A stretch of DNA of 64,000 nt from Basfia succiniciproducens. GTDB taxonomy: Bacteria > Pseudomonadota > Gammaproteobacteria > Enterobacterales > Pasteurellaceae. The notes beneath the pieces are model-generated. The model was not told where the DNA came from. It saw only the letters and a list, made by a program, of their open reading frames with translations, and ran no database searches. Of this stretch, positions 38,094-47,071 are shown one piece after another. A program made the position numbers and the translations under genes. Location: assembly GCF_011455875.1 (NCBI RefSeq), contig NZ_CP015031.1:1965405-2029404 (forward strand), read 5' to 3'. Position 1 is the stretch's first letter, and each line of letters starts with the position of its first letter.

Positions 38094-39452
38094 ATGGACT
38101 CAATACTTTTCTTTATATTAGATATTTTAAAAGTGCCGTCGGTGTTGGTGGGGTTAATTGCCTTGGTCGGTTTAGTGGCTCAGAAAAAAGCTTTTCCGGA
38201 CATCATCAAAGGAACGGTTAAAACAATTTTAGGTTTCCTTGTGTTAGGCGGTGGGGCAACCGTATTGCTGAGCTCGTTAACTCCGCTTGGCAGTATGTTT
38301 GAACACGCGTTCAACGTACAGGGAATTATTCCGAATAACGAAGCAATCGTTTCCATGGCGCTTGAAAAATACGGCACGGCGACCGCACTTATTATGGCCT
38401 TCGGTATGGTGGCGAACATTATTGTGGCGCGTTTTACCCGTTTAAAATTCATTTTTTTAACCGGCCATCATACCTTCTATATGGCTTGTATGATTGGCGT
38501 CATTTTAACCGTTGCCGGTTTTGAAGGCGTGCAATTGGTGTTTGTGGGCGCATTAACTCTTGGTTTAATCATGGCGTTTTTCCCGGCAATCGCCCATTTC
38601 TACATGAAAAAAATTACCGGTAGTAACGATGTGGGCTTCGGTCACTTCGGTACCATCGGTTATGTGCTTTCCGGCGCTATCGGTCAGGCTGTAGGTAAAG
38701 GTTCGCCCTCTACCGAAGAAATGGATTTGCCAAAAAATTTAAGTTTCTTACGCGATAGTTCAATTTCGATCTCCTTAACCATGATGATCATCTATTTCGT
38801 TCTTGCTATCGCTTCCGGTAACGAATATGTTTCCACTCACTTTAGTAATGGTCAGCATTATTTGGTTTACGCCACAATTCAAGCCATTACCTTTGCAGCC
38901 GGCGTTTACGTCATTCTGCAAGGTGTGCGTTTAATCTTGGCTGAAATCGTGCCTGCCTTTACCGGTTTCTCAGAAAAATTGGTGCCGGATGCAAAACCCG
39001 CATTAGACTGTCCGATTGTTTTCCCTTATGCGCCGAATGCGGTTTTAGTGGGCTTCTTATCCAGCTTTATGGGCGGTATTATCGGTTTGGTATTGCTCGG
39101 TCAGCTTAACTGGGTGTTAATTCTTCCGGGAGTGGTACCGCACTTTTTCTGCGGTGCCACAGCGGGCGTCTTCGGTAATGCGACCGGCGGTCGTCGCGGT
39201 GCAATTCTAGGTGCATTTGCCCACGGTTTATTGATCACTTTCCTACCGGTGTTCTTATTACCGGTATTAGGTTCCCTCGGCTTTGCCAATACCACCTTCT
39301 CAGATACGGATTTTGGCGGTGTAGGTATCGTATTAGGCAATATGGCGCAGTTTATGTCTAAAGATATGATTATGATCGTGATTGTGGCTATCTTCCTGTT
39401 GCTTGTGGGCTACAACTATTTAGCGAAAAAACCGGTAAAAACCGAAGAATAG
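38094..39452 (+). CDS. PTS EIIC component, UlaA/SgaT family
   Basis: 452 aa with eleven or so membrane segments. GHHTFYMACMIGVI, GHFGTIGYVLSGAIGQAVGKGS and PHFFCGATAGVFGNATGGRRGAILGAFAHG are SgaT/UlaA hallmarks. It moves and hands the substrate to IIB for phosphorylation. No ulaD/E/F genes follow, so the downstream pathway is not encoded here; deoC is next. AGGAG precedes the ATG. A strong terminator follows. Confidence 0.9.
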   Translation: MDSILFFILDILKVPSVLVGLIALVGLVAQKKAFPDIIKGTVKTILGFLVLGGGATVLLSSLTPLGSMFEHAFNVQGIIPNNEAIVSMALEKYGTATALIMAFGMVANIIVARFTRLKFIFLTGHHTFYMACMIGVILTVAGFEGVQLVFVGALTLGLIMAFFPAIAHFYMKKITGSNDVGFGHFGTIGYVLSGAIGQAVGKGSPSTEEMDLPKNLSFLRDSSISISLTMMIIYFVLAIASGNEYVSTHFSNGQHYLVYATIQAITFAAGVYVILQGVRLILAEIVPAFTGFSEKLVPDAKPALDCPIVFPYAPNAVLVGFLSSFMGGIIGLVLLGQLNWVLILPGVVPHFFCGATAGVFGNATGGRRGAILGAFAHGLLITFLPVFLLPVLGSLGFANTTFSDTDFGGVGIVLGNMAQFMSKDMIMIVIVAIFLLLVGYNYLAKKPVKTEE

Positions 39453-39473
39453 CTAAGTTGTATAAATAACATT

Positions 39474-39502
39474 ATGCCCTGGCTAAAGCCGGGGCATTTT
39501 TG
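39474..39502 (+). terminator. Terminator of the PTS operon
   Basis: ATGCCCTGGC / GCCGGGGCAT stem (one mismatch) with a 4-nt loop, followed by T5. An uptake signal lies next to it (39507). Confidence 0.85.
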
Positions 39503-39557
39503 TTAAAAGTGCGGTAGAAAATCACGAAATTTTTCATATTGCTGATTTTAATTGGAA

Positions 39558-39573
39558 AGTGATAAAAATCACA
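39558..39573. promoter_or_regulatory. CRP-cAMP binding site upstream of deoC
   Basis: AGTGA-TAAAAA-TCACA, one mismatch to the CRP half-sites and the right spacer, 77 bp before the deoC ATG. Confidence 0.75.
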
Positions 39574-39649
39574 GTTTTCAGATTTTTTTGATGTATCATA
39601 TAAAAAAGTTAGAATTCTCACATGAAAAGAATTCAAAGAAGGAGATATT

Positions 39650-40324
39650 ATGCACCCGCAAGAATTAGCGAAATTTATTGACCACACTGCATTAACTGCG
39701 GAGAAAACGGCGCAGGACATCATTAAACTTTGTGATGAAGCGATTGAAAATCAGTTCTGGTCTGTGTGTATCAACCCATGTTATATTCCGTTGGCAAAAG
39801 AAAAATTAGCGGCAACAAATGTGAAAATCTGCACGGTTATCGGTTTTCCGTTAGGGGCTAATTTAACTTCGGTGAAAGCTTTTGAGGCGCAGGAATCCAT
39901 TAAAGCCGGCGCACAGGAAATCGATATGGTGATTAATGTAGGCTGGATTAAATCCGGCGAATGGGACAAAGTGCGATCGGATATTCAGGCGGTTTTGCAG
40001 GCTTGTAACGGCACTTTATTGAAAGTGATTTTAGAAACCTGTCTGTTAACGCCGGACGAAATCGTAAAAGCCTGTGAAATTTGCCGTGATCTGAAGGTGG
40101 GCTTTGTGAAAACTTCAACCGGCTTTAATAAAGACGGTGCAACGGTGGAAGATGTGGCGTTAATGCGTCAAACCGTCGGCGATAAACTCGGCGTAAAAGC
40201 CTCCGGCGGTATTCGCGACACTCAAACAGCAATGGCGATGATTAACGCGGGTGCAACGCGTATCGGCGCAAGTGCCGGAATCGCAATCATCAAAGGCCTG
40301 CAAGATAATAGCGGCGGTTACTAG
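39650..40324 (+). CDS. deoC: Deoxyribose-phosphate aldolase DeoC
   Basis: 224 aa, short type. The motifs are IDHTALTAEKT at the N-terminus, VCINPCYIPLAKEKL, EIDMVINVGWIKSGEW (catalytic region), KVILETCLLTPDEIVKACE, the Schiff-base lysine in VGFVKTSTGFNKDGAT and VKASGGIRDTQTAMAMI with a second lysine. It splits 2-deoxyribose-5-phosphate into acetaldehyde and glyceraldehyde-3-phosphate. It is monocistronic by its own CRP-controlled promoter, although it follows the PTS operon. AAGGAGA precedes the ATG. Confidence 0.95.
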   Translation: MHPQELAKFIDHTALTAEKTAQDIIKLCDEAIENQFWSVCINPCYIPLAKEKLAATNVKICTVIGFPLGANLTSVKAFEAQESIKAGAQEIDMVINVGWIKSGEWDKVRSDIQAVLQACNGTLLKVILETCLLTPDEIVKACEICRDLKVGFVKTSTGFNKDGATVEDVALMRQTVGDKLGVKASGGIRDTQTAMAMINAGATRIGASAGIAIIKGLQDNSGGY

Positions 40325-40353
40325 GGCCTGTTTATAAAAGATAAACAAAACCT
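40323..40353. repeat. Intergenic palindrome, copy 4 (deoC-fabR gap)
   Basis: GGGCCTGTTTATAAAAG followed by ATAAACAAAACC, a partly decayed copy of the element at 4523, 30101 and 35092. It begins at the deoC stop codon. The rest of this gap to 40472 holds an uptake signal and nothing else I can name. Confidence 0.65.
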
Positions 40354-40472
40354 AAAGATTGATTGAGCCTGTTGCGATGGATAAAAAAGTTCAAACCTGT
40401 TTAAATCAGCTGAATTTATTGACCCGCCGGCTCAGTTAACTCCATAAAAACCCCCGAAATTTCACCGCACTT

Positions 40473-41120
40473 TTATGATTTGCCCGTCGCCGGTAGATGG
40501 GTGCTATGGTGTTCGCGTTCCATCATATGGTGATGCGCGCCTTTGGCAAGCATGCGTAATTGCAGAATCAGGCGCTCTTTGAGCAATTCCCGTTCTTTAT
40601 TGTTCATATCTAAGGCGTTGGCGCCGGCGGTAAATACAATGGTTACCATACCTTCCGATTGCACGTAAGCCACGTATTCCGAATAATTGTTTTTATTTGC
40701 CAAATATTCGGCGAGTTCATCCACAAAATGTTTGATTTCCCGCGCTGCGGCGGTACGAAAAGCCTGTGATGTGCCGGAACTTTCGCGTAACAGCAAACGG
40801 AAAACGTTAGGACTGTGGGCGATAAATTCAAAAAAGGTTTCTACCGAAATAACAATGACACTGCCGCCTTTTTCAATGCGTTTTCGGGCCTGGCGCATAA
40901 GTTGGCGCAGGGTTAAACCCGCCTCGTCCACCATGGTTAAGCCTAATTCGTCCATATCCTTAAAATGACGATAAAACGAGGTCGGCGCAATACCCGCCTC
41001 TCTCGCCACTTCCCGTAAACTTAAATTGGAAAAGCTTTTTTCGGCATTTAATTGGTTAAACGCCGCATCAATTAATGCGCGGCGGGTTTTTTCTTTTTGT
41101 ATTGCACGAACGCCGGCCAT
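40473..41120 (-). CDS. fabR: TetR-family repressor FabR
   Basis: 215 aa. [48 protein letters not shown] is the FabR HTH, and [31 protein letters not shown] is typical of its effector domain. FabR represses fabA and fabB and thus tunes unsaturated fatty acid content. ATG 41120 starts one nucleotide after the oxyR stop, with AAGGTGAT as ribosome site; a GTG 9 nt upstream is less likely. Overlapping order oxyR-fabR matches E. coli. His-rich C-terminus. Confidence 0.92.
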   Translation of the reverse strand: MAGVRAIQKEKTRRALIDAAFNQLNAEKSFSNLSLREVAREAGIAPTSFYRHFKDMDELGLTMVDEAGLTLRQLMRQARKRIEKGGSVIVISVETFFEFIAHSPNVFRLLLRESSGTSQAFRTAAAREIKHFVDELAEYLANKNNYSEYVAYVQSEGMVTIVFTAGANALDMNNKERELLKERLILQLRMLAKGAHHHMMEREHHSTHLPATGKS

Positions 41121-41121
41121 A

Positions 41122-42030
41122 TTAATCACCTTCCGTATGTAAAATCGCTTTTACAGCATCACCCACGGCATTCGCCACTCGTTCATAGCGGCTACGAAGC
41201 GGTGAGCCGGGACGGTAAACCAGCGCGATGGTACGTTTGGGCTCAGGGTCGGTACAAGGAATATATTTTACCCCGGCTCTTGTGCCTTCATTTAGCATTG
41301 CCAGTTCCGGCATCAAGGTCATACCGGCATTTGCCGCAATCATGTTACGTAAGGTTTCCAAACTTGTGGCCTGGAAATGCGAATTTTCGCGCGCACCCGC
41401 GGTAAAGCAATAACCCAACGCTTGATCCCGCAGGCAGTGTCCGTCATCTAACATAAGTACTTCATGGCCTTGTAATGCATGCATTTTAATTGATTTTTCT
41501 TTTGCCCAAGGATGTTGTTCGGAAACCGCCAATAACATTCTTTCATTGAAAATAGGCACTTCAATAAAAGGTTCCGTTTCCGGGACAGTGGCTAAAATTG
41601 CACAATCTAAGCGGCCGGATTCCAGTTGATCTAATAAGTGCGAGGTTTGCGCTTCATATAAATACAATTCTAAATCCGGGAAAGCTTCCTTTAATGCAGG
41701 CATAATATAAGGTAGCAAATAAGGACCGACGGTCGGGATAACGCCGAGATGCAGAGGCCCGGTCATTTCTTTACCTTGATTACTTGCCATTTCTTTGAGT
41801 AATTTGACTTCACGCAAGACTTTTTTAGCCTGTTCTACTAGAATAAGACCTGATTGGGTGAATAAAACCTTACGGCTGGTACGTTCTAACAAGGTAATTC
41901 CAAGTTCATCTTCCAGTTTACGGATTTGTCCGCTCAAGGTCGGTTGACTGACATGGCAAGCATCCGCCGCGCGACGGAAATGTTTATATTCAGCAAGGGC
42001 TGCAAGGTACTCAAGATCTCGAATATTCAT
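41122..42030 (-). CDS. oxyR: Hydrogen peroxide sensor OxyR
   Basis: 302 aa, near-identical length to E. coli OxyR (305). N-terminal LysR HTH ([28 protein letters not shown]). Effector domain with redox cysteines in [14 protein letters not shown], Cys about 199 and 208. [17 protein letters not shown] is also conserved. It activates antioxidant genes on disulfide formation. It is divergent from the hybrid peroxiredoxin gene and translationally linked to fabR. Confidence 0.95.
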   Translation of the reverse strand: MNIRDLEYLAALAEYKHFRRAADACHVSQPTLSGQIRKLEDELGITLLERTSRKVLFTQSGLILVEQAKKVLREVKLLKEMASNQGKEMTGPLHLGVIPTVGPYLLPYIMPALKEAFPDLELYLYEAQTSHLLDQLESGRLDCAILATVPETEPFIEVPIFNERMLLAVSEQHPWAKEKSIKMHALQGHEVLMLDDGHCLRDQALGYCFTAGARENSHFQATSLETLRNMIAANAGMTLMPELAMLNEGTRAGVKYIPCTDPEPKRTIALVYRPGSPLRSRYERVANAVGDAVKAILHTEGD

Positions 42031-42103
42031 TTTTTACCTCGTTATAGAAAAAAACGATTGAAAGCATAGAATTAATTGATTGTAACTATAACATAAAATT
42101 GCC

Positions 42104-42109
42104 TATAAT
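42104..42109 (+). promoter_or_regulatory. Minus-10 box of the hybrid peroxiredoxin promoter
   Basis: TATAAT, 43 bp before the ATG. Upstream, ATAG (42066) and CTAT (42086) repeats resemble parts of the OxyR motif but not at perfect spacing. Confidence 0.5.
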
Positions 42110-42151
42110 CCAGTCATCAAAATAAATAAGTCCATTAAAAGAGGAAAAATT

Positions 42152-42883
42152 ATGTCAAATATGGAAGGTAAAAAAGTCCCTCAAGTTACATTTCACACCC
42201 GTCAAGGCGATGCTTGGGTCGATGTAACTTCAGCTCAACTTTTTGATAATAAAACCGTTGTGGTATTTTCATTACCTGGCGCTTATACGCCGACTTGTTC
42301 GTCAAGCCATTTACCGCGTTACAACGAATTAACGCCGGAATTTAAAAAATTAGGTGTTGATGATGTGATTTGCGTATCGGTAAACGATACATTTGTTATG
42401 AACGCATGGAAATGTGATGAAGATGCCGACAATATCACCGTTCTGCCGGACGGCAACGGCGAATTCACCGAAGGCATGGGCATGTTGGTGGATAAAGAAG
42501 AGCTGGGTTTCGGTAAACGTTCGTGGCGCTATTCTATGCTGGTAAAAAACGGCGTAATCGAAAAAATGTTTATTGAACCGAACGAACCGGGCGATCCGTT
42601 CAAAGTTTCCGATGCGGACACCATGATCAAATTCATCAAACCGGATTGGGAGCCAAAACCGTCAGTCGCGTTATTTACTAAACCGGGTTGCCCGTTCTGC
42701 GCGAAAGCGAAAGCGCTGTTAACGGAAAAAGGCTATCCGTTTGAAGAAATTGTGTTAGGCAAAGACGCTACCGTTACTTCGGTACGTGCTATGAGTGGTC
42801 GTGCCACATTCCCTCAAGTGTTTATCGGCGGTAAACATATTGGCGGCAGCGATGATTTAGAAGCTTATTTTGCTAATAAATAA
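42152..42883 (+). CDS. Hybrid peroxiredoxin-glutaredoxin (Prx5-Grx)
   Basis: 243 aa. Residues 1-165 are a type 5 peroxiredoxin with peroxidatic Cys in PGAYTPTCSSSHLPRY (Cys about 50). Residues 170-243 are glutaredoxin with active site CPFC (about 180-183) and the GSH-binding region ATFPQVFIGGKHIGGSDDL. This two-in-one glutathione-dependent peroxidase is known from H. influenzae (PGdx). It reduces H2O2 and alkyl hydroperoxides using glutathione. It is divergent from oxyR, which probably activates it. GAGGA precedes the ATG. Confidence 0.93.
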   Translation: MSNMEGKKVPQVTFHTRQGDAWVDVTSAQLFDNKTVVVFSLPGAYTPTCSSSHLPRYNELTPEFKKLGVDDVICVSVNDTFVMNAWKCDEDADNITVLPDGNGEFTEGMGMLVDKEELGFGKRSWRYSMLVKNGVIEKMFIEPNEPGDPFKVSDADTMIKFIKPDWEPKPSVALFTKPGCPFCAKAKALLTEKGYPFEEIVLGKDATVTSVRAMSGRATFPQVFIGGKHIGGSDDLEAYFANK

Positions 42884-42907
42884 GCGATTAAAAAATCGCT
42901 AAAAAAG

Positions 42908-42937
42908 AACCGCACTTTTAATATTAAAAGTGCGGTT
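42908..42937. terminator. Perfect 30-bp uptake-signal palindrome between convergent genes
   Basis: Uptake signal and its complement form a perfect inverted repeat of 30 bp (arms AACCGCACTTTTAAT and its reverse complement). It is flanked by an A tract on the left and T tract on the right, so it can terminate both the hybrid peroxiredoxin gene and slyX. Confidence 0.85.
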
Positions 42938-42960
42938 TGTTTTTCTGAAATTTTGTGATG

Positions 42961-43182
42961 TTAATAATGCGGCGGCGGTGTTTCTTCCGCTTGCGTTGCG
43001 ATGTTAGCCGGTTGTAAATCCTTCAATTTATTGGCCACATGACGCATTTGCAATTGCATTTTATCAATGACGAACTGCTGTTCGATCAATGCCTGATTGA
43101 GCTCTTCGATTATCCCTTCCTGAAAGGTAATTTTCATTTCCAGTTCTGCAATCTGTTGCTCTAAATTTGCTGAGTTTTGCAT
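42961..43182 (-). CDS. slyX: SlyX family protein
   Basis: 73 aa. The sequence is mainly one long coiled coil ([36 protein letters not shown] in pattern), ending PPHY as SlyX does. Function not established. ATG 43182 is chosen because GGGA lies 5 nt upstream and the length matches E. coli (72); a longer frame from 43215 has no support. It is divergent from the FKBP gene, the E. coli order. Confidence 0.88.
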   Translation of the reverse strand: MQNSANLEQQIAELEMKITFQEGIIEELNQALIEQQFVIDKMQLQMRHVANKLKDLQPANIATQAEETPPPHY

Positions 43183-43333
43183 AGTAATCCCAAATAAATG
43201 TTGTACAATAGCCAAATTGGCTTTACCCTATTCTAACAAAATCGGCGGTTAAATCCTCTTTAATTTTAAGGATATGTTATTCGTCATTTTTGTTAAACCC
43301 ACTGAGCCGAGGCTCTCAATAAAGGAAATAGTG

Positions 43334-44110
43334 ATGTTAAAAATTCAAAAGTTTTCAGCAGTGGCATTATTAGTCGGCGCCGTATTGGCGACCTCTGCCT
43401 GTAAAGATGACAAAAAAGCGCAAGCGGCAGCAGAGCCTGCAAAACAGGAAGCGCCGGCAGCCGCGCAGGCGGAAAATAGCCGGGTTAAAGATCCTTCTTA
43501 TGCGGTAGGCGTGTTAATCGGTAACGATTTAAAAGGTTTGGTTGAGGCGCAGAAAGACGTAATCGCTTATGATAACGATAAAATTCTTGCGGGCGTTGCG
43601 GAAGCATTGCAGGGCAAAATTGATTTAACCAACCAAGACGTGGTGAACACGTTAAAGGATATTGATGAAAAATTAAAAGTTGCCGCCCAAACCAAAGCCG
43701 AAGAACAAGCGAAACAGGCCAAAGCGGAAAGTGATAAATTCATTGCCGAATTTAAGCAAAAAGACGGCGTGAAAGAAACCAAATCCGGTTTGCTGTATCG
43801 CATTGAAAAAGAAGGTGAAGGCGCAGCTATTAAACCGACAGATTCCGTGAAAGTACATTACACCAGCAAATTAACTAACGGTACGGTATTTGACAGCTCG
43901 GTAGAACGTGGTCAGCCGGTAGAATTTTTATTGGATCAGGTTATTCCGGGTTGGACCGAAGGTCTGCAGTTAGTGAAAAAAGGCGGCAAAATCGAATTGG
44001 TTATTCCTGCCGAACTTGCTTACGGCGAGCAGGATTTAGGTACGATTCCACCTAACTCAACACTTCATTTTGAAGTTGAAGTATTAGACGTTACTCCGGC
44101 TAAAAAATAA
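43334..44110 (+). CDS. fkpA: FKBP-type peptidyl-prolyl isomerase, FkpA-like lipoprotein
   Basis: 258 aa. The N-terminal lipoprotein signal has lipobox ATSAC (Cys about 22). An Ala/Lys/Gln-rich linker and an FKBP-N dimerisation domain (YAVGVLIGNDLKGLVE) follow. The C-terminal FKBP domain has VKVHYTSKLTNGTVFDSS, VIPGWTEGLQLVKKGGK and IPPNSTLHFEVELLDV-like ending. It helps fold envelope proteins. ATG 43334 has AAAGGA; a longer frame from 43274 is not supported. Neighbours yheO and slyX agree. Confidence 0.9.
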   Translation: MLKIQKFSAVALLVGAVLATSACKDDKKAQAAAEPAKQEAPAAAQAENSRVKDPSYAVGVLIGNDLKGLVEAQKDVIAYDNDKILAGVAEALQGKIDLTNQDVVNTLKDIDEKLKVAAQTKAEEQAKQAKAESDKFIAEFKQKDGVKETKSGLLYRIEKEGEGAAIKPTDSVKVHYTSKLTNGTVFDSSVERGQPVEFLLDQVIPGWTEGLQLVKKGGKIELVIPAELAYGEQDLGTIPPNSTLHFEVEVLDVTPAKK

Positions 44111-44120
44111 CGAAAAATCT

Positions 44121-44154
44121 ACCGCACTTTTTGGTTATTAGACGAAAGTGCGGT
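44121..44154. terminator. Inverted uptake-signal pair after fkpA
   Basis: ACCGCACTTT (44121-44130) and AAAGTGCGGT (44145-44154), followed by a T tract. It lies in front of yheO, so an internal promoter is required for the following genes unless readthrough is strong. Confidence 0.7.
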
Positions 44155-44175
44155 TCCTTTTTTGCGGGTAATATA

Positions 44176-44844
44176 ATGCTAAGTATAAAACGACCTTTCA
44201 CTGATGAAGACCGTGCGATTTTAAATTCCTACAAAGCCGTGGTTGAAGGCGTAAGCGCTTTACTCGGTAGCCATTGCGAAATCCTCTTGCATTCTTTGGA
44301 AGATTTGGATAATACCGCCGTTTACATTGCCAACGGACATAATACCAATCGGCAAGCGGGTACGACGCTGAGCGAAGCGGATTTACAATCTCTGCAAGCT
44401 ATGGAAAACGGCATGGTTTTAAAGCCGTATTTTACGCGTCATAAGGGCAATAACGGTCTGATGAAGTCGACGAGTATCGCCATTCGTAACGGTAACCGGC
44501 AGATTATCGGTTTATTGTGTATTAATCTTAATCTGGAAGTACCGGTTTCCCAGTTTATTCAAGCCTTTATTCCGACTCAAGACTATCCGGTCACCACGGC
44601 GGGCAATTTCGCCAGTTCTGTAGAGGAGTTGGTATTGCAAACGGTAGAAACCACCATTGAAGAAATTACGGCGGATCGCCTTGTGGCAAATAACAATAAA
44701 AACCGTCAAATCGTTACCACGCTTTTTGAGAAAGGTATTTTTGATATTAAAGATGCAATTAATCTGGTGGCGGAAAGATTAAATATTTCCCGCCATACCG
44801 TTTATCTTTATATTCGCCAAATAAAACAGGACGACCAAAAATAA
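44176..44844 (+). CDS. yheO: YheO-like PAS/HTH DNA-binding protein
   Basis: 222 aa. The N-terminal YheO/PAS domain has LNSYKAVVEGVSALLGSHCEILLHSLEDL, and GLMKSTSIAIRNGNRQIIGLLCINLNL. The C-terminal HTH is FDIKDAINLVAERLNISRHTVYLYIRQIK. It sits before tusDCB, the conserved position in gammaproteobacteria. The frame opens at 44131 within the terminator, so ATG 44176 is preferred (GGGTAATATA). Its target is unknown; it may regulate the tus genes. Confidence 0.86.
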   Translation: MLSIKRPFTDEDRAILNSYKAVVEGVSALLGSHCEILLHSLEDLDNTAVYIANGHNTNRQAGTTLSEADLQSLQAMENGMVLKPYFTRHKGNNGLMKSTSIAIRNGNRQIIGLLCINLNLEVPVSQFIQAFIPTQDYPVTTAGNFASSVEELVLQTVETTIEEITADRLVANNNKNRQIVTTLFEKGIFDIKDAINLVAERLNISRHTVYLYIRQIKQDDQK

Positions 44845-45224
44845 TGCGTTATGTACTTTCCGTCCGGCAGCCGGTTTACGGCTCGCAAGGCGCTTATTTA
44901 GCTTATCAGTTCGCGCAGGAATTAATCCGTCAGGGGCATCTGATCAGCCAGATTTTCTTCTCTCAGGAAGGGGTATCTAACGGCAACGGATTGGTTTATC
45001 CTGCAAATGATGAGTTTAATCTGGTCAAAGCATGGCAGACTTTCTCAAAAAAGCACAATGTGCCTTTACACTTGTGTATCGCCGCTTCGCAACGCCGCGG
45101 CGTGGTGGATAAATTGACCGCTCTCGATCCCGCGCAAACAAACCTGGCGGAAGGTTTTGTGTTGGCAGGTTTAGGCGAATTCAGTAAAGCAATGTTAGAA
45201 GCAGACAGAGTGATAACCCTATGA
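44844..45224 (+). CDS. tusD: Sulfurtransferase complex subunit TusD
   Basis: 126 aa. DsrE-like fold with VRQPVYGSQGAYLAYQFAQELI, ISQIFFSQEGVSNGN and the active cysteine about residue 79 in LHLCIAASQRRGV. It carries persulfide in the TusBCD complex for 2-thiouridine at wobble position 34 of tRNAs. The start overlaps the yheO stop; the stop overlaps tusC. Confidence 0.92.
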   Translation: MRYVLSVRQPVYGSQGAYLAYQFAQELIRQGHLISQIFFSQEGVSNGNGLVYPANDEFNLVKAWQTFSKKHNVPLHLCIAASQRRGVVDKLTALDPAQTNLAEGFVLAGLGEFSKAMLEADRVITL

Positions 45225-45580
45225 AATTAGCTTTCGTTTTTCGCCAAAGCCCCCATGGTACGGCAATTAGCCGGGAAGGATTGGATGCGTTGCTTGCCGC
45301 TACCGCATTTTGTGATGAAGAGGATATCGCAGTATTTTTTATGGCGGACGGCGTGTTGAATTTGTTGGCGAATCAACAGGCGGATTTGATCCTGCAAAAG
45401 GATATTGCGAGCGCTTTTAAGCTTTTGGATCTTTACGATATCGGACAACGTTATATTTGTGCCGAATCTATGGATGATTTTGCCTTGAGCTATGATGATT
45501 TGGTTATAAATTGTGAAAAAATCGACCGCACTTTGATGTTGCAAAAGCTTCAACAGGCAGAAAAAATTATTACTTTTTAA
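45221..45580 (+). CDS. tusC: Sulfurtransferase complex subunit TusC
   Basis: 119 aa. FVFRQSPHGTAISREGLDALLAATAF is the TusC N-terminal pattern and VFFMADGVLNLLANQQ follows. Overlaps tusD by 4 nt and ends one nucleotide before tusB. An uptake signal lies in its 3' part. Confidence 0.9.
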   Translation: MKLAFVFRQSPHGTAISREGLDALLAATAFCDEEDIAVFFMADGVLNLLANQQADLILQKDIASAFKLLDLYDIGQRYICAESMDDFALSYDDLVINCEKIDRTLMLQKLQQAEKIITF

Positions 45581-45581
45581 T

Positions 45582-45872
45582 ATGTTATATACTTTCTCTA
45601 AAGCGGATTATTCTCCGCGCGAATTGGCGGATTTGCTTGCCCGGCTTACGACGCAGGATGCGGTTTTATTATGGCAGGACGGCGTATTACTCGCTTTAAA
45701 GTACGGCGATTATTTTGCCAAACACAGCTCGCAAGTTTATCTGTTTGAGCCGGATATACGGGCGCGCGGCTTGAGCGCGTTAATTCAGCAAAAAAATAAG
45801 TCTTTTAACCGGATTCAAATGCCTCAACTAGTGCAATTGACGACCCGATATTTCCCTCAATTAGCGCTGTAG
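45582..45872 (+). CDS. tusB: Sulfurtransferase complex subunit TusB
   Basis: 96 aa. LYTFSKADYSPRELADLLARL and DAVLLWQDGVLLAL fit TusB. It is the last tus gene; its stop lies inside a perfect hairpin (45868-45891). Completes the hexameric TusBCD sulfur relay that takes sulfur from TusA and passes it to TusE. Confidence 0.9.
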   Translation: MLYTFSKADYSPRELADLLARLTTQDAVLLWQDGVLLALKYGDYFAKHSSQVYLFEPDIRARGLSALIQQKNKSFNRIQMPQLVQLTTRYFPQLAL

Positions 45873-45891
45873 GATCTTCAAAGATCCTACA
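45868..45891. terminator. Hairpin at the end of tusB
   Basis: Perfect 11-bp stem TGTAGGATCTT / AAGATCCTACA with a 2-nt loop overlapping the tusB stop. It directly precedes the rpsL promoter. The following T tract is short. Confidence 0.65.
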
Positions 45892-45900
45892 GACTATTTC

Positions 45901-45929
45901 TTGACATATTTCCTTTTCGGCATTAGAAT
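45901..45929 (+). promoter_or_regulatory. Promoter of the str operon
   Basis: TTGACA (45901-45906), 17-bp spacer, TAGAAT (45924-45929), close to the sigma-70 consensus. It is 79 bp ahead of the rpsL start. Confidence 0.85.
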
Positions 45930-45986
45930 GCAACGTCCACTTTCAGTATGGAAGCGGATTTAGTAAAACAATTCAATCATGAATAA

Positions 45987-46382
<396 letters not shown>

Positions 46383-46510
46383 TGGTTCTCCGTTAAGTAA
46401 GGCCAAACGTCTAAATTAAACAATTTAAACCATAAACTCCAGTCAGATGCGAAATATCGCAATAAGATGAGTTTTGGGTATCCTGAAGATAAAAAAACGG
46501 AGAAATTGCA

Positions 46511-46981
46511 ATGCCACGTCGTCGTAGTATTGAACCTCGCAAAATTCTTCCAGATCCGAAATTCGGTTCAGAATTGCTTGCGAAATTTATTAATGTTTTA
46601 ATGGTAGATGGTAAAAAATCTATCGCAGAATCAATCGTTTACAATGCATTAGACACTTTAGCTCAACGTACGAACAAAGATGCGTTAGTTGCATTTGAAG
46701 AAGCATTGGAAAACGTCCGTCCAACCGTAGAGGTTAAATCTCGTCGTGTCGGTGGTTCTACATATCAAGTACCGGTTGAAGTGCGTCCTGCACGTCGTAA
46801 CGCATTAGGTATGCGTTGGATCGTTGAAGCTGCACGTAAACGCGGTGATAAATCAATGGCGTTACGTTTAGCGAACGAATTATCTGATGCGTCAGAAAAT
46901 AAAGGTTCAGCAGTGAAAAAACGTGAAGATGTTCACCGCATGGCGGAAGCAAACAAAGCGTTTGCTCACTACCGTTGGTAA
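46511..46981 (+). CDS. rpsG: 30S ribosomal protein S7
   Basis: 156 aa. [58 protein letters not shown] and FAHYRW at the end match S7. It nucleates 30S head assembly and in E. coli represses str-operon translation by binding the rpsL-rpsG spacer. The 128-bp spacer here (46383-46510) could serve the same. Confidence 0.98.
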   Translation: MPRRRSIEPRKILPDPKFGSELLAKFINVLMVDGKKSIAESIVYNALDTLAQRTNKDALVAFEEALENVRPTVEVKSRRVGGSTYQVPVEVRPARRNALGMRWIVEAARKRGDKSMALRLANELSDASENKGSAVKKREDVHRMAEANKAFAHYRW

Positions 46982-47001
46982 TCATCTAGTAGTATTTACT
47001 A

Positions 47002-47026
47002 AAGGCTTCATCCTTGATGGAGCCTT
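47002..47026 (+). other. Hairpin between rpsG and fusA
   Basis: AAGGCTTCATC / GATGGAGCCTT (one G-U pair) with a 3-nt loop in the operon spacer, without a good T tract. It may act as a stabilising or attenuating stem. Confidence 0.5.
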
Positions 47027-47071
47027 ACCCATATTTAAAATTTCATATTAAACCCAAACAAGGTAATAATA

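Noticed and set aside
40378-40440. Possible 20-codon peptide after deoC (MDKKVQTCLNQ...)
   Set aside because: No ribosome site, no conservation visible, next to a repeat element. Too weak to list.
42066-42106. Full OxyR operator (ATAG-N7-CTAT pairs)
   Set aside because: ATAG and CTAT elements exist but their spacing departs from the consensus, so only the -10 box is listed.
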